Below, piece after piece: positions 1 to 8,900 of a stretch of DNA of 64,000 bases (its first letter is position 1; each line of letters starts with the position of its first letter). The position numbers and the translations under genes are program-made. The stretch spans positions 1 through 64,000 of the forward strand of contig JAFSWZ010000029.1 in NCBI GenBank assembly GCA_017450125.1, read 5' to 3'. Under the pieces are notes generated by a model. It was not told the origin of the DNA. It searched no databases and saw only the letters and a program-made list of their open reading frames with translations. Source of the DNA: Synergistaceae bacterium. GTDB taxonomy: Bacteria > Synergistota > Synergistia > Synergistales > Aminobacteriaceae.

Positions 1-327
1 CCGTATCTCAGTCCCAGTGTGGCCGTACACCCTCTCAGGCCGGCTACCCGTCGTTACCTTGGTGGTCCGTTACACCGCCAACTAGTTGATAGGATACGAG
101 CACCTCCACCAGTGCATTACTGCTTTAACCCGTAGGCCTATGGGGTATTAGCGTCCGTTTCCAGACGTTGTCCCCCGCTGATGGACAGCTTCTCATATAA
201 TACTCACCCGTCCGCCGCTCCGTAATTCCATTCCTGTCTCCAGTTAAGAACTCCGTCGCACAACTTGCATGTGTTACGCACGCCGCCAGCGTTTATCCTG
301 AGCCAGGATCAAACTCTCAGTTGAAAG
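1..327 (-). rRNA. rrs: 16S ribosomal RNA, 5' part only
   Basis: The sequence is the reverse complement of the first third of a bacterial 16S gene. The complement of the universal forward-primer site (AGAGTTTGATCCTGGCTCAG) lies near 297-317, and the complement of the conserved block around E. coli position 315-335 lies at the very start of the window. The gene runs leftwards out of the window, so only about 327 bases are present. The exact 5' end is estimated from the distance to the primer site and may be off by several bases. Confidence 0.97.
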
Positions 328-493
328 TTGTGATTCGTTCTGGCTTATTCTGTCGCTCAACTAAAACTTACATCTCATCTGTATTCTTACTCTGTCAATT
401 TACTCGAGAAAATTGATTAACTCTCGCTGTTGTCTTGCTTCTTGGCCTCGCTCTGTGTCTCAGCTCTTGGCTCTCTCAAGCGCAACAAGGGAA

Positions 494-521
494 ATTATAC
501 ACCGCTTTTTCTCTGTGTCAA
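494..521 (-). promoter_or_regulatory. rRNA operon promoter
   Basis: On the minus strand TTGACA (516-521) is followed after 16 bases by TATAAT (494-499), an almost perfect vegetative sigma-factor promoter pointing into the 16S gene. It would give a leader of about 160 bases before mature 16S. I see nothing else convincing in the 328-594 interval apart from the ribosome binding site of the glycosyltransferase at 581-588. Confidence 0.8.
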
Positions 522-594
522 CACTGCGCGAAAAAATTGCTGCTCCTGTAGTATTATTGCTGTGCGACACATTTTACGCAAAGGAGAGACATTT

Positions 595-1718
595 ATGTTG
601 AGAGTTCTGCATGTTAGCACTATGAGATGCGGCGGAGCTGAAACATTGCTGGTGAATTTGCACCGCAATATTGACCGGGACAAGCTGCAGTTCGACTACT
701 TCTGCTATGATAAGGAAGGGCGATATTATCAGTATTACGAGAATATTGTCAGGGAGCTTGGCGGCAAGGTATGGCACTTCAAGCATCCTCGCGAGCTTGG
801 TATCTACGGTACGTACAGGGTGTTCCGAGATTTTCTTATGGAACATCCTGAACACAGGATAGTGCACGGACACGTGTGGTATTCAGCTATTCAGCTGATG
901 GCGGCAAAGAAGAACGGCAGAATCTGCATAGCCCACAGCCACAGCAGTAGCGATATCAGCATGAGCTGGAGGAAATCCATTCTGAAGATACCGTTCATCT
1001 ACCCTGCAAGGCACTTGGCAGATTACTTGTTCGCATGCTCGCCTCAGGCAGGAGTGGACAAGTTCGGCAGGAAGGCTAAGGTGAGATTTCTGCGCAACGG
1101 CATCGACACTGGACGCTACACTTTCAATCCTGAAACTCGCAGGGCAGTCCGTGAGAGCAGAGGCGTAACCTCAGAAGGCACGCTTGTGCTTGGCCACGTC
1201 GGAAGCCTTTCTCCCGTCAAGAACCACAAGTTCCTCGTCGAGGTCTTCAGGGAAATACACAACCGAGTGCCCAACTCCAAGCTGTGGCTCTTGGGCGGCG
1301 GAGAGCTAGAGGACGAGATACGTGCTCAGGTTCACGCGCTGGGGCTGGAGGACGCGGTGGACTTCGTGGGAATCACTGATAGGGTCAGCGAGTACCTCAT
1401 GGGAATGGACGTGTTTGTGTTCCCGTCGTTCCACGAAGGGCTGAGTATCGCATTGCTTGAAGCGCAGGCTTCGGGAGTACCGTGCGTTGTGTCGAGCGGC
1501 AATCAGGATGAAGGGATTGTGTCCGACAGAGTCAGGCGGCTTAGGTTAGGCCCCCCCCCCAGTACGTAGAATTATGGAGTGATGCGGTTCTGGAGGCCGC
1601 GAAAGTCAGAGACAGCAGGGAACGTTATCCGCAGAAAGTCGCGGAGGCAGGGTTCGACATCAGGAAGGTCGCGCAGGAACTGCAGGCGTTCTATTTGTCG
1701 CTCGTCCCGAATGCGTGA
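595..1718 (+). CDS. GT4-family glycosyltransferase (EpsF-like), frame broken at a C10 tract
   Basis: Start ATG 595 is chosen because AAGGAGAG lies at 581-588 and the protein then begins like EpsF-type enzymes (VLHVSTMRCGGAETL). It is a GT-B fold glycosyltransferase: the N-terminal domain has GGAET near residue 13, and the C-terminal donor-binding domain has the E-x7-E signature EGLSIALLE near residue 285. As read, translation stops at 1569, nine bases after a run of ten C (1551-1560), giving 324 residues. The missing C-terminal part is present in another frame (QYVELWSDAVLEA to the TGA at 1716-1718). With 8 or 11 C the frame would be continuous and about 374 residues long. The enzyme probably adds a sugar to a surface polysaccharide; donor and acceptor cannot be told. 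It stands alone between the rRNA operon and infC. A homopolymer error in the assembly would look the same. Confidence 0.85.
1551..1560. repeat. C10 homopolymer in the glycosyltransferase gene
   Basis: Ten consecutive C lie inside the GT4 coding sequence, about 50 codons before its natural end. The number ten puts the two halves of the gene out of frame; eight or eleven would join them. Such tracts are classic slipped-strand mispairing sites. Confidence 0.9.
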
Positions 1719-1836
1719 ATTCTTTGCGTTTGCGCTGAGTGTGTGATATATTCTTCCTCACAGGCTCTCCTGTCCAGCTTCCGTGCTGGCGGGGAACTAA
1801 GAAGCCATCACTCTGATATTCATACGCATATAATCG

Positions 1837-1876
1837 TCAGGGAAGGCTTGCGCACAAAGAGCCTCCCTGATTTTTT
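1837..1876 (+). terminator. Putative attenuator in the infC leader
   Basis: TCAGGGAAGGCT (1837-1848) pairs with AGCCTCCCTGA (1860-1870), with one bulged A, and six T follow. This intrinsic terminator sits about 40 bases before infC, with a plausible -10 (TATATT, about 1747-1752) upstream. In Firmicutes the infC-rpmI-rplT operon is controlled by L20-dependent attenuation in the leader, and the layout fits that. The L20-binding structure itself was not demonstrated. A small stem CCAGC/GCTGG also lies in the leader at about 1774-1790. Confidence 0.65.
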
Positions 1877-1917
1877 GTGTGCACCGCTGCGGCAGATTAC
1901 GAGAGGAGGAGGAATTA

Positions 1918-2517
1918 TTGCCCGGCAACGAAGACAATGCCCCGCGCATTAATCACGAGATAACGTCATCACAGGTTCTGCTTGTCGATGAAAACGGGGT
2001 AAAAGTAGGCATCACCAATACCAGCGAAGCCATACGTATGGCTCATGAACAGTCCTTAGACCTTGTGGAGGTTGCACCGCTCGCTGCTCCGCCAGTCTGC
2101 AGGATCATGGACTACGGCAAATACAGGTACCAGCTCCAGAAAAAGGAGAAGGATGCCCGCAAGAAGCAGAAGGTTCAAGAGCTCAAGGAGATCAAGATGC
2201 GGCCGAAGATCGATGACCACGACTTCGACTTCAAGACACGCGCCGTCAGAGCTTTCCTTGAGAAGGGACACAGGGTTAAGGTCTCTGTATTCTTCAGAGG
2301 CAGGGAAATGTCTTTCCTTGAGAGGGGCGAAGAAGTCCTCAACCGAGTCATCGCAGAGTGCGCGGATGTCGGCAAGGCAGAAGGCCGCCCTGTCATGGAA
2401 GGACGCTACATGAGGCTTCTGCTCACCCCGCAGGTCTCGGCGCAGGGAGCTAAGCCCAAAGCACCAGCAGCATCATCAACATCATCAACATCATCAACAC
2501 AATCGAAGGGAGAATAA
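1918..2517 (+). CDS. infC: Translation initiation factor IF-3
   Basis: IF-3 binds the 30S subunit, keeps it apart from 50S and checks the start codon and initiator tRNA. The protein has the IF3 N-domain (APRINHEIT, then LVDENG and SLDLVEVAP) and C-domain (EIKMRPKIDDHDFDFKTRAV). TTG 1918 is chosen because GAGGAGGAGG lies just upstream and the protein then begins MPGNEDNAPRIN as in the family; a longer reading from 1879 would lack a ribosome site. Rare start codons are typical of infC and take part in its autoregulation. The C-terminus has an Ala/Ser/Thr tail encoded by a 9-base repeat (ATCATCAAC, three copies). It is first in the infC-rpmI-rplT-pheS-pheT series. Confidence 0.95.
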   Translation: MPGNEDNAPRINHEITSSQVLLVDENGVKVGITNTSEAIRMAHEQSLDLVEVAPLAAPPVCRIMDYGKYRYQLQKKEKDARKKQKVQELKEIKMRPKIDDHDFDFKTRAVRAFLEKGHRVKVSVFFRGREMSFLERGEEVLNRVIAECADVGKAEGRPVMEGRYMRLLLTPQVSAQGAKPKAPAASSTSSTSSTQSKGE

Positions 2518-2525
2518 TTGTTCTC

Positions 2526-2729
2526 ATGTCAAAGCAGAAACTGAAGTCGCACTCGGGAGCGAAGAAGAGATTCTTCAAGACAGCGGGCGGGAAGTTCGCG
2601 TACAGGAAGTGCAGCCGGTCGCACATTCTGGTGCACAAGAAGCAGAGCAGGATTCGCCGCCTCAAGGAGACAGGGTACGTTGACGAGGCACTCGCAGGAC
2701 AGATGAAGCACCTTCTGCCCTACGCCTAG
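2526..2729 (+). CDS. rpmI: Ribosomal protein bL35
   Basis: A 67-residue basic protein with the L35 signature (KLKSHSGAKKRFF near the start, then RSHILVHKK). It is a 50S subunit protein. It lies 8 bases after infC and 17 bases before rplT, the normal order in most bacteria. Confidence 0.97.
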   Translation: MSKQKLKSHSGAKKRFFKTAGGKFAYRKCSRSHILVHKKQSRIRRLKETGYVDEALAGQMKHLLPYA

Positions 2730-2746
2730 AAAGGAGATAATCACTC

Positions 2747-3097
2747 ATGAGAGTTAAGGGAGCATCGCAGAGCAACAGGAAGCGCAAGAAGTTATTTGCC
2801 ATCACCAAAGGCTACTGGGGACAGCGCAAGAACGTTTACCGCAGGGCACGCGAGGCATACTTGGCCGCGCTGTCGAGGGCGTACAATGACCGCAAGCGCA
2901 AGAAGAGGGACTTCCGCCGTCTGTGGATAACGCGCATCAGTGCTGCAGTCAGGGCAGAAGGCATGAGCTACAGCGTGTTCATGAACGGCCTCAAGAAGGC
3001 AGGGATAACCCTCAACCGCAAAGTCCTCTCCGAGATGGCAATACACGACGCAGCAGCTTTCAGCGAACTCGTCGCGAAGGTGAAGGCCGGGAAATAA
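2747..3097 (+). CDS. rplT: Ribosomal protein bL20
   Basis: A 116-residue very basic protein with the L20 pattern ([30 protein letters not shown]). L20 is needed early in 50S assembly and in many bacteria represses its own operon by binding the leader. A good ribosome site (AAGGAGAT) lies at 2730-2737. Its stop codon TAA shares one base with the pheS start. Confidence 0.97.
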   Translation: MRVKGASQSNRKRKKLFAITKGYWGQRKNVYRRAREAYLAALSRAYNDRKRKKRDFRRLWITRISAAVRAEGMSYSVFMNGLKKAGITLNRKVLSEMAIHDAAAFSELVAKVKAGK

Positions 3098-4149
3098 TGC
3101 CGGAACAGAATTTATCCGTTGGTGCTGTCCGTGAAGCCTTCTCTCAGGCTTTGGGGGCAGCATTAACTTTATCGGAACTTGATGATATACGCGTAAGGTT
3201 CACCGGCAAAAAGGGAGAACTTACGCTGTTACTGCGCTCACTCGGGAAACTTCCGCCGGAACAGAGAAAAGACGCTGGCCGCGAGGTCAATGCTCTGCGT
3301 GATGAGATCGAGGCTCAGCTTGAGGCAGCAGGCAGGAAGATCCGCGACGCTGAGAACGAACGCACCGAAGCATCAGAGCGCATTGACGTAACCCTTCCGG
3401 CAAAAGGCAGGAGGGCGGGAGCTTTTCACCCCGTAATGCAGACCATGCACGAAATTGTGAACATCATGCAGGGGCTGGGGTATTCCGTCGCGTCAGGGCC
3501 TGAGGTCGAGGAAGACTTCTACAACTTCGAGTGCCTCAACATCCCGAAGTGGCATCCGGCCAGAGACATGCAGGACACCTTCTACTTCTCCGACGGAAAA
3601 TTACTCCGCACGCACACTTCACCTGTACAGATACGCGCAATGCACAAGTGGGGAGCTCCGCTGAGGATCGTCTGTCCGGGCAAAGTCTACCGCAGGGACA
3701 ATGACACGACTCACTCGCCGATGTTCAACCAGATGGAAGGATTATTGGTGGACAAGAATGTGTCGTTCTCCGTTCTTAAGGGCACGATTACCGAGATGAT
3801 TAATGCTTTCTTCGGGAGAAGCCTCAAGTCCAGATTCAGGGCAAGCTACTTCCCGTTCACTGAGCCGAGCATGGAGCTGGACATTGAGTGCGTAGAGTGC
3901 TCGGGGCATGATGAACACTGCAGGGTCTGTCATGGCACAGGCTGGCTTGAGGTCGCGGGCATGGGCATGGTTCACCCTAACGTCCTCAGAGCCGGGAAGA
4001 TTGACCCTGACGAGTACAACGGCTTTGCGTTTGGGATAGGGCTCGACAGAATGGCTATGCTCAAGTACGGCATTGCGGATCTGCGCCTGCTGTTTGACGG
4101 GAACGTTAGCTACTTCCTGTCCGGGTTTGGAGGTGCTGAAAGTTGCTGA
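3097..4149 (+). CDS. pheS: Phenylalanyl-tRNA synthetase alpha subunit
   Basis: Catalytic subunit of the alpha2-beta2 enzyme that charges tRNA-Phe. It is 350 residues, the usual length. The N-terminal coiled coil (about 1-85) that contacts tRNA is followed by the class II core: HPVMQTMHEI, the KWHPARDMQDTFY region, RTHTSPVQIRAM, and motif 3 near FAFGIGLDRMAM. ATG 3097 overlaps the rplT stop, so it is translationally coupled. It overlaps pheT by 7 bases. Confidence 0.97.
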   Translation: MPEQNLSVGAVREAFSQALGAALTLSELDDIRVRFTGKKGELTLLLRSLGKLPPEQRKDAGREVNALRDEIEAQLEAAGRKIRDAENERTEASERIDVTLPAKGRRAGAFHPVMQTMHEIVNIMQGLGYSVASGPEVEEDFYNFECLNIPKWHPARDMQDTFYFSDGKLLRTHTSPVQIRAMHKWGAPLRIVCPGKVYRRDNDTTHSPMFNQMEGLLVDKNVSFSVLKGTITEMINAFFGRSLKSRFRASYFPFTEPSMELDIECVECSGHDEHCRVCHGTGWLEVAGMGMVHPNVLRAGKIDPDEYNGFAFGIGLDRMAMLKYGIADLRLLFDGNVSYFLSGFGGAESC

Positions 4150-6494
4150 TTTCGTGGGAACTCCTTAAGGACTTCGTGGATATCAGGCACACTGTCGATG
4201 AAGTTGCGGAGAGGCTGACGTTCTCGGGCTCTGAGGTTGAGGGCATAACGTACTGCGCGGGGAAGATGAAGGGAGTTGTCGCCGCGAGGATTGACGTGCT
4301 CGAGCAGCACCCGGCTTCGGCCAAGTACTCGGTCGCGACGCTGGACACCGGCACGGGGCGGAAGGTCTGCGTAACCAGCGCGCACAACATGAAGCAGGGA
4401 GACTACGTGCTCTATGCTGGCGACGGCTCGGTTCTGCCTGACGGTACGGTCATGGGGACGAGAGACTTCGCGGGTGTGTTGAGCTACGGCATGATGCTCA
4501 GTGCGGAAGAGTTAGGCCTTCATGATGTTGATGACCCGTCAGGACTGCTCATTCTTCCTGACGAAGTTACGCCGGGAACTGACGCGGCGGCCATCTACCA
4601 CATCGGGGACGTAATCCTTGACGTGTCCATCACCCCCAACAGAGGCGATACCCTAAGCCATCTCGGAATGGCTCGTGAGATTGCAGGGCTCTTCCACGAC
4701 GCTGTCCTGAAAACGCTGGCATGGATGTTACCGCTTAAGCAGGACAAGGAGTGGAGCGAGAGTTTTGGGAAAATTTCACTGCCTGATGACGGGTGTTTGT
4801 GCTACAGGCTGGGATTGGCGACAGGCGCAACGATTGCACCTTCACCGCTCACCGCAAGAATTGACCTCGCTCACTTGGGCATGAGACCCATCACTAATGC
4901 CGTCGACGTTACGAATTACGTCATGCTGATGCTTGGCCAGCCTCTGCACGCTTTCGACCTCAACACCTTGCCGGCAAGAGAAATCACGGTGCGTTCTGCG
5001 AGGGACGGCGAAACAATGCTGACCCTTGACGGCAAAGACAGAGTGCTTACTTCGCGCGACATGCTGATAACGTCGGGCGGTGAGGCGATAGCTCTCGCGG
5101 GAGTAATGGGCGGAGAGCAGACCGGCATTAACCCAGACACGCGCACAATCGTTATCGAGAGTGCAAGTTTCTCTGCACAGAGAGTGAGCCACACCTCACG
5201 CAGGCTGGGCATAAACTCTGAGGCGGCGTTCAGGTTCTCGCGGACTGTTGACCCCGAGCTCAGCAAGACGGCTCTTACAGCGGCGTGTGCCTTGATGCGC
5301 AAGTGGTGCGGGGCAGAGGTGGATTACCGGCCTCTTTCCGCAGAGAACGGCACGTACACACCTTCAGCCATAACCCTTACCCGCAAGAAGCTGGGCACTT
5401 ATCTTTCATGGGACGACATGACGGAAGCAGCATCAATCCTTGAAGGATTCGGGATAAAGCAGGTGAGCGAAGGAGAGTTTCTGCCGCCGTCATGGAGGCC
5501 TGACATCACGATAGAGGAAGACCTCATCGAGGAGGTAGGGCGTTATCGCGGGTACAACGACGCTCCCGACGAACTGCCCGGAGCACTGCCGCGACGTGCG
5601 GACATCGGCGAGAACATGAACCTTGCCGCTCACCTCAGAACGCTAATGATGTCGCGCGGTTTCACGGAGGTAGTAACGTACAGCTTCCTTCCCGAAGACT
5701 TTCCGCAGAAGCTGAGGATTGAGGCCGAGCCGCTGACGATAGCTAACCCTATCAGCCGCGACCAGATGGCTATGAGGACGACGCTTCTTCCCGGACTACT
5801 GATGGGCTTGAAGGCAAGCATAACGTCAGGGTGGCGTGAACCAGCAAGAATGTTCGAGCAAGGCAGGGTGTTCATCGGCGGAACAGAGCCCGAACACTTG
5901 GCCGCACTGCTCTTCAACGGGACAGACACGCGCTCAGCGAATGCCGACCGTGCAGAAGGTTTCTTCGAGCTGAAGGCAGACGTTGAGGCTGTGATTCGTT
6001 CGCGGGGCTATGAACCTTCATTCGTTGCGGGAAAGGAAGCGTTCCTGCACTCGGGACAGACGGCGTGCATTATGGTTGAGGGTGAGAAAGTCGGCTGGCT
6101 CGGAAGGGTAAAGCCTGCCCTTGAGCAGGAGCTTGACGTGCAGGGAGTGTACGCGTTCGAGCTTGACGCGTCGGTTCTGGCCAAGACCAAGAAGCCTGCT
6201 TTTGCGCCGCTGAGCCAGTTCCCTGCGAGTTATCGTGATGTGTCAATGCTGGTCTCGGAAGACAGGAGCAGTGCTGAAGTCCTGCAGGACATTCGGAGCG
6301 TTGCGGGCGAACTTCTGGAGAGCGTGAGGTTGTTCGACGTTTACGCTGGAACGGGGATACCTGAGGGCTTCCGCAGCCTGGCGTACACGCTATCGTACCG
6401 TGCGGCGGACAGGACGCTGACGGTGGAGGAAGTCGAGGAGGTTCACGGCAAAGTCCGGGAACAGCTCGGCGGAAAAGGTTACGTCATCCGTTAA
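4143..6494 (+). CDS. pheT: Phenylalanyl-tRNA synthetase beta subunit
   Basis: Structural and editing subunit of PheRS, 783 residues. It begins MLISWELLKDFVD as in the family, from a TTG start inside the end of pheS. Visible parts are the EMAP/tRNA-binding domain (about 39-145), the B3/B4 editing region, the B5 domain, the catalytic-like domain, and the C-terminal anticodon-binding FDX-ACB domain (about 690-783, SQFPASYRDVSMLV). Nothing unusual is seen. Confidence 0.97.
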   Translation: MLISWELLKDFVDIRHTVDEVAERLTFSGSEVEGITYCAGKMKGVVAARIDVLEQHPASAKYSVATLDTGTGRKVCVTSAHNMKQGDYVLYAGDGSVLPDGTVMGTRDFAGVLSYGMMLSAEELGLHDVDDPSGLLILPDEVTPGTDAAAIYHIGDVILDVSITPNRGDTLSHLGMAREIAGLFHDAVLKTLAWMLPLKQDKEWSESFGKISLPDDGCLCYRLGLATGATIAPSPLTARIDLAHLGMRPITNAVDVTNYVMLMLGQPLHAFDLNTLPAREITVRSARDGETMLTLDGKDRVLTSRDMLITSGGEAIALAGVMGGEQTGINPDTRTIVIESASFSAQRVSHTSRRLGINSEAAFRFSRTVDPELSKTALTAACALMRKWCGAEVDYRPLSAENGTYTPSAITLTRKKLGTYLSWDDMTEAASILEGFGIKQVSEGEFLPPSWRPDITIEEDLIEEVGRYRGYNDAPDELPGALPRRADIGENMNLAAHLRTLMMSRGFTEVVTYSFLPEDFPQKLRIEAEPLTIANPISRDQMAMRTTLLPGLLMGLKASITSGWREPARMFEQGRVFIGGTEPEHLAALLFNGTDTRSANADRAEGFFELKADVEAVIRSRGYEPSFVAGKEAFLHSGQTACIMVEGEKVGWLGRVKPALEQELDVQGVYAFELDASVLAKTKKPAFAPLSQFPASYRDVSMLVSEDRSSAEVLQDIRSVAGELLESVRLFDVYAGTGIPEGFRSLAYTLSYRAADRTLTVEEVEEVHGKVREQLGGKGYVIR

Positions 6495-6509
6495 AGAATT
6501 ATCACTCTC

Positions 6510-6518
6510 TGCTACAAT
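6510..6518 (+). promoter_or_regulatory. Extended -10 promoter before the coiled-coil/zapA pair
   Basis: TGC-TACAAT, an extended -10 element, starts 28 bases before the 6538 start codon, and no convincing -35 is seen. The same type of element recurs in this window. Confidence 0.5.
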
Positions 6519-6537
6519 TGCGGGGGGTGATATTTTT

Positions 6538-6765
6538 ATGGCATCAAGACTGAAGGAAGCGGAATACCTTGCTGAGACTATCGCGCACAAGACCGCCCAG
6601 CTGATGGAGGAGCGCGGAAAGCTGAGGGATGAAGTGCGCAGGCTGTCAGAGCGTAGGCTGTCGCAGGACAAGAACTTCGTGGAGATGTTCCACAGGGGGA
6701 TAATTTGCGGCGAAAATGCGGTGAACGCGGAACATAGGCTGGCTCGGATGCTGAAGGTGAGGTGA
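6538..6765 (+). CDS. Small coiled-coil protein upstream of zapA
   Basis: A 75-residue protein, rich in Glu, Arg, Lys and Leu, predicted by eye to be mostly helical coiled coil (residues 1-50). No known family is recognised. Its stop overlaps the start of the zapA-like gene, so the two are co-translated. Together with position after pheT this suggests a role linked to ZapA or cell division, which is inference only. Confidence 0.7.
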   Translation: MASRLKEAEYLAETIAHKTAQLMEERGKLRDEVRRLSERRLSQDKNFVEMFHRGIICGENAVNAEHRLARMLKVR

Positions 6766-7004
6766 TGGCGGTGAAGGGAGCGCGTGAAGTTACGGTGAAC
6801 ATTGGCGGCGGCCTCTACTCGGTGAACACATCATTGAGCGAGGAGGAGCTGTCGCGTGTCAGGGGGTTGATTGATGAGGCGTACGGCGAAGTGAACAAGG
6901 GCGTGAGGCAGGAGGATGCGCTGGTGATAACAGTGCTTAGGCTGGCGTACAGTTTGGACGCAGTGAGCGAGAAGCTGAAGGTTTTGGCGGCCGGGCTTAA
7001 GTGA
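6765..7004 (+). CDS. zapA: ZapA-like cell division protein
   Basis: A 79-residue protein with the ZapA plan: a short N-terminal beta region (REVTVNIGGGLYSV), a helix containing the DEAYGEV segment, and a C-terminal amphipathic helix. ZapA bundles FtsZ filaments at midcell. The place after pheST is the same as in many Firmicutes, where zapA (yshA) follows pheT. ATG 6765 is used; GTG 6762 is also possible. Similarity is modest, so the symbol is provisional. Confidence 0.7.
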   Translation: MAVKGAREVTVNIGGGLYSVNTSLSEEELSRVRGLIDEAYGEVNKGVRQEDALVITVLRLAYSLDAVSEKLKVLAAGLK

Positions 7005-7020
7005 AGGAGGGGGGAATGGC

Positions 7021-7029
7021 TGATATAAT
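7021..7029 (+). promoter_or_regulatory. Extended -10 promoter before the mgtC-like gene
   Basis: TGA-TATAAT lies 37 bases before the ATG at 7067, with a Shine-Dalgarno (GGAGATG) near 7051. Confidence 0.55.
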
Positions 7030-7066
7030 CTCTGCTTAATATTTTTCCCGGAGATGATTCGTTATT

Positions 7067-7798
7067 ATGGGCAATTCCTTTATCGCCGATCCCCTCGCTC
7101 CCTACTTAGGCAGCTGGACTTCGGACATCAATGTCTATTCTATCCTCTTCCGCATCTTCCTCGCCGTAACTCTTGCCGCACTCATAGGCTGTGAACGTTC
7201 AAGCAAGAGGCATTCCGCAGGACTGAGGACGTTTATCCTCATCTCGATGGCTTCTGCTGTCGCCGCAATGGTCGACCTCTCCATCATGAACTACAACAAG
7301 GAGAACTTCGCGGCTATCTCTGCGGCTTCCGTAGTGTCCGTCGCAATGATTAGCGGCAACTCTATACTGTTCAGCTCCCGCAGCCAGATCAAGGGGCTCA
7401 CGACCTCCGCAGGCTTGTGGGCGAGCGGAATCATCGGCCTCGCGACAGGTGCAGGGCTCTACACGATAACGTTCGTGTCGTTCTTTGCTCTGCTGGTGTG
7501 CATATCACAGCTCCCGCGAATCGAGCGCATCCTCAAGGACAGGTCCAACCACTTCGAGGTTCACCTTGAGCTCAAGAACAGCTACAACCTTCAGGACTTC
7601 ATCACAACCATCCGCAAACTTGGCCTGAAGATTGATGACATAGAGTCCAACCCCGCCTACTCGAACTCGGGGCTGAGCGTGTATTCTGTGTCGATAACCA
7701 TACGCGAGCGGGACTTCGAGAAGTACAAGAAACACAGGGACATCATCGAGGCGTTAAGGTCTCTGGATTATATTCACCATATTGAGGAAATGAGTTAG
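7067..7798 (+). CDS. MgtC/SapB-family membrane protein
   Basis: A 243-residue protein with about four hydrophobic segments (residues 20-40, 55-75, 85-105, 115-145) carrying the MgtC/SapB signature LAALIGCERSSKRHSAGLRT, and a cytoplasmic C-terminal domain (about 155-243) that looks like a small ACT-type fold. Members of this family are tied to magnesium limitation and control of the membrane ATPase, but many homologues have no known job. It stands alone with its own promoter. Confidence 0.85.
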   Translation: MGNSFIADPLAPYLGSWTSDINVYSILFRIFLAVTLAALIGCERSSKRHSAGLRTFILISMASAVAAMVDLSIMNYNKENFAAISAASVVSVAMISGNSILFSSRSQIKGLTTSAGLWASGIIGLATGAGLYTITFVSFFALLVCISQLPRIERILKDRSNHFEVHLELKNSYNLQDFITTIRKLGLKIDDIESNPAYSNSGLSVYSVSITIRERDFEKYKKHRDIIEALRSLDYIHHIEEMS

Positions 7799-7835
7799 AA
7801 TACTACTATCCACAACAAACAAAGGAGATTTATTC

Positions 7836-8900
7836 ATGCAGATAAGCATCACCAAGACAACCCATCCCGGCACTATGCCCCCAGAGGATAAATTAGGCTT
7901 CGGCTCTGTTTTTGCAGACCACATGTTCATCATGGACTACACCGACGCGGACAAATGGCACAATCCCCGCATAGTACCTTACGGCCCGCTGTCCCTTATG
8001 CCTTCCGGCGACGGAATACAGTACGCCAACACAGTTTTTGAGGGCATGAAGGCCTACCGCTGGGCAGACGGGAGCGTCCATCTCTTCCGGCCGATCGAGA
8101 ACGCGAAGCGCATCAACGTTTCCGCCGAGAGAATCGGTCTCCCGCTCGTTCCTGAAGACATGTTCCTTCAGGCTGTGCGCGAGCTCGTGAAGCTGGATTC
8201 GTCGTGGGTTCCTTCCAGCGAGGGCACGTCGCTGTACATCAGGCCGTTCATCTTCGCGACGGACGAGGAGCTTGCCCTTCACGGCATCCACAAGGCTATC
8301 TTCGTGATCATCACTTCCCCGAGCGCGAGCTACTTCGCGGAAGGCATCAAGCCCGTGAAGATTATGCTCGAGACGGAGGACGTTAGGGCAGTACGCGGAG
8401 GAACAGGCTACACGAAGTGCGGAGGCAACTACGCAGCCAGCAACAGGGCAGGAGACCGTGCACTCGCAAAAGGTTACTCGCAGGTTCTGTGGCTTGACGG
8501 AGTTCACAGGAAGTACATCGAGGAAGTCGGCGCAATGAACGTAATGTTCAAGATTAAGGGTACTGTAGTAACTCCTTCCCTCGAGAACGGCTCAATTCTC
8601 GGAGGCATCACGCGCAAGTCCTGCCTTGAGGTTCTGAGGCACTGGGGCATTCCTGCAGAAGAGAGACTGCTCAGCGTTGACGAGCTCATGGGTGCGGCAG
8701 AGAACGGAGAACTCGAGGAAGCCTTCGGGACGGGCACGGCGGCGGTAATCTCACCCATCGGCGAACTGTTCTACAACGGCAAGGCTTACACCGTCAACGG
8801 CTTCAAGATAGGGCCGGTAGCACAGAGGCTGTACGACGAACTTACAGGCATTCAGTGGGGCAAGAGGCCTGACCCGTTCGGATGGACCGAATGCGTGTAA
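7836..8900 (+). CDS. ilvE: Branched-chain amino acid aminotransferase
   Basis: A class IV PLP aminotransferase of 354 residues that moves the amino group between glutamate and the keto acids of Leu, Ile and Val. Seen are the N-terminal GDGIQYANTVFEGMKAYR motif, the Lys of TKCGGNYAAS near residue 192 that would hold PLP, and the EVGAMNVMF and GTGTAAVISP segments. The length and motifs fit the beta (BCAT) subgroup. AAAGGAGAT precedes the start. The last 19 bases overlap ispE. Confidence 0.93.
   Translation: MQISITKTTHPGTMPPEDKLGFGSVFADHMFIMDYTDADKWHNPRIVPYGPLSLMPSGDGIQYANTVFEGMKAYRWADGSVHLFRPIENAKRINVSAERIGLPLVPEDMFLQAVRELVKLDSSWVPSSEGTSLYIRPFIFATDEELALHGIHKAIFVIITSPSASYFAEGIKPVKIMLETEDVRAVRGGTGYTKCGGNYAASNRAGDRALAKGYSQVLWLDGVHRKYIEEVGAMNVMFKIKGTVVTPSLENGSILGGITRKSCLEVLRHWGIPAEERLLSVDELMGAAENGELEEAFGTGTAAVISPIGELFYNGKAYTVNGFKIGPVAQRLYDELTGIQWGKRPDPFGWTECV

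Noticed and set aside
413-601. Short open frames between the 16S gene and the GT4 gene
   Set aside because: They overlap the rRNA promoter and leader, have no ribosome site and no protein-like composition.
2468-2497. Nine-base repeat (ATCATCAAC, three copies) at the end of infC as another phase-variable tract
   Set aside because: The unit is a multiple of three and lies in a tolerant C-terminal tail, so it cannot switch the frame of an essential gene.
7799-7835. Riboswitch or T-box before ilvE, serC, purA or folP
   Set aside because: The leaders are too short and show no known conserved core.
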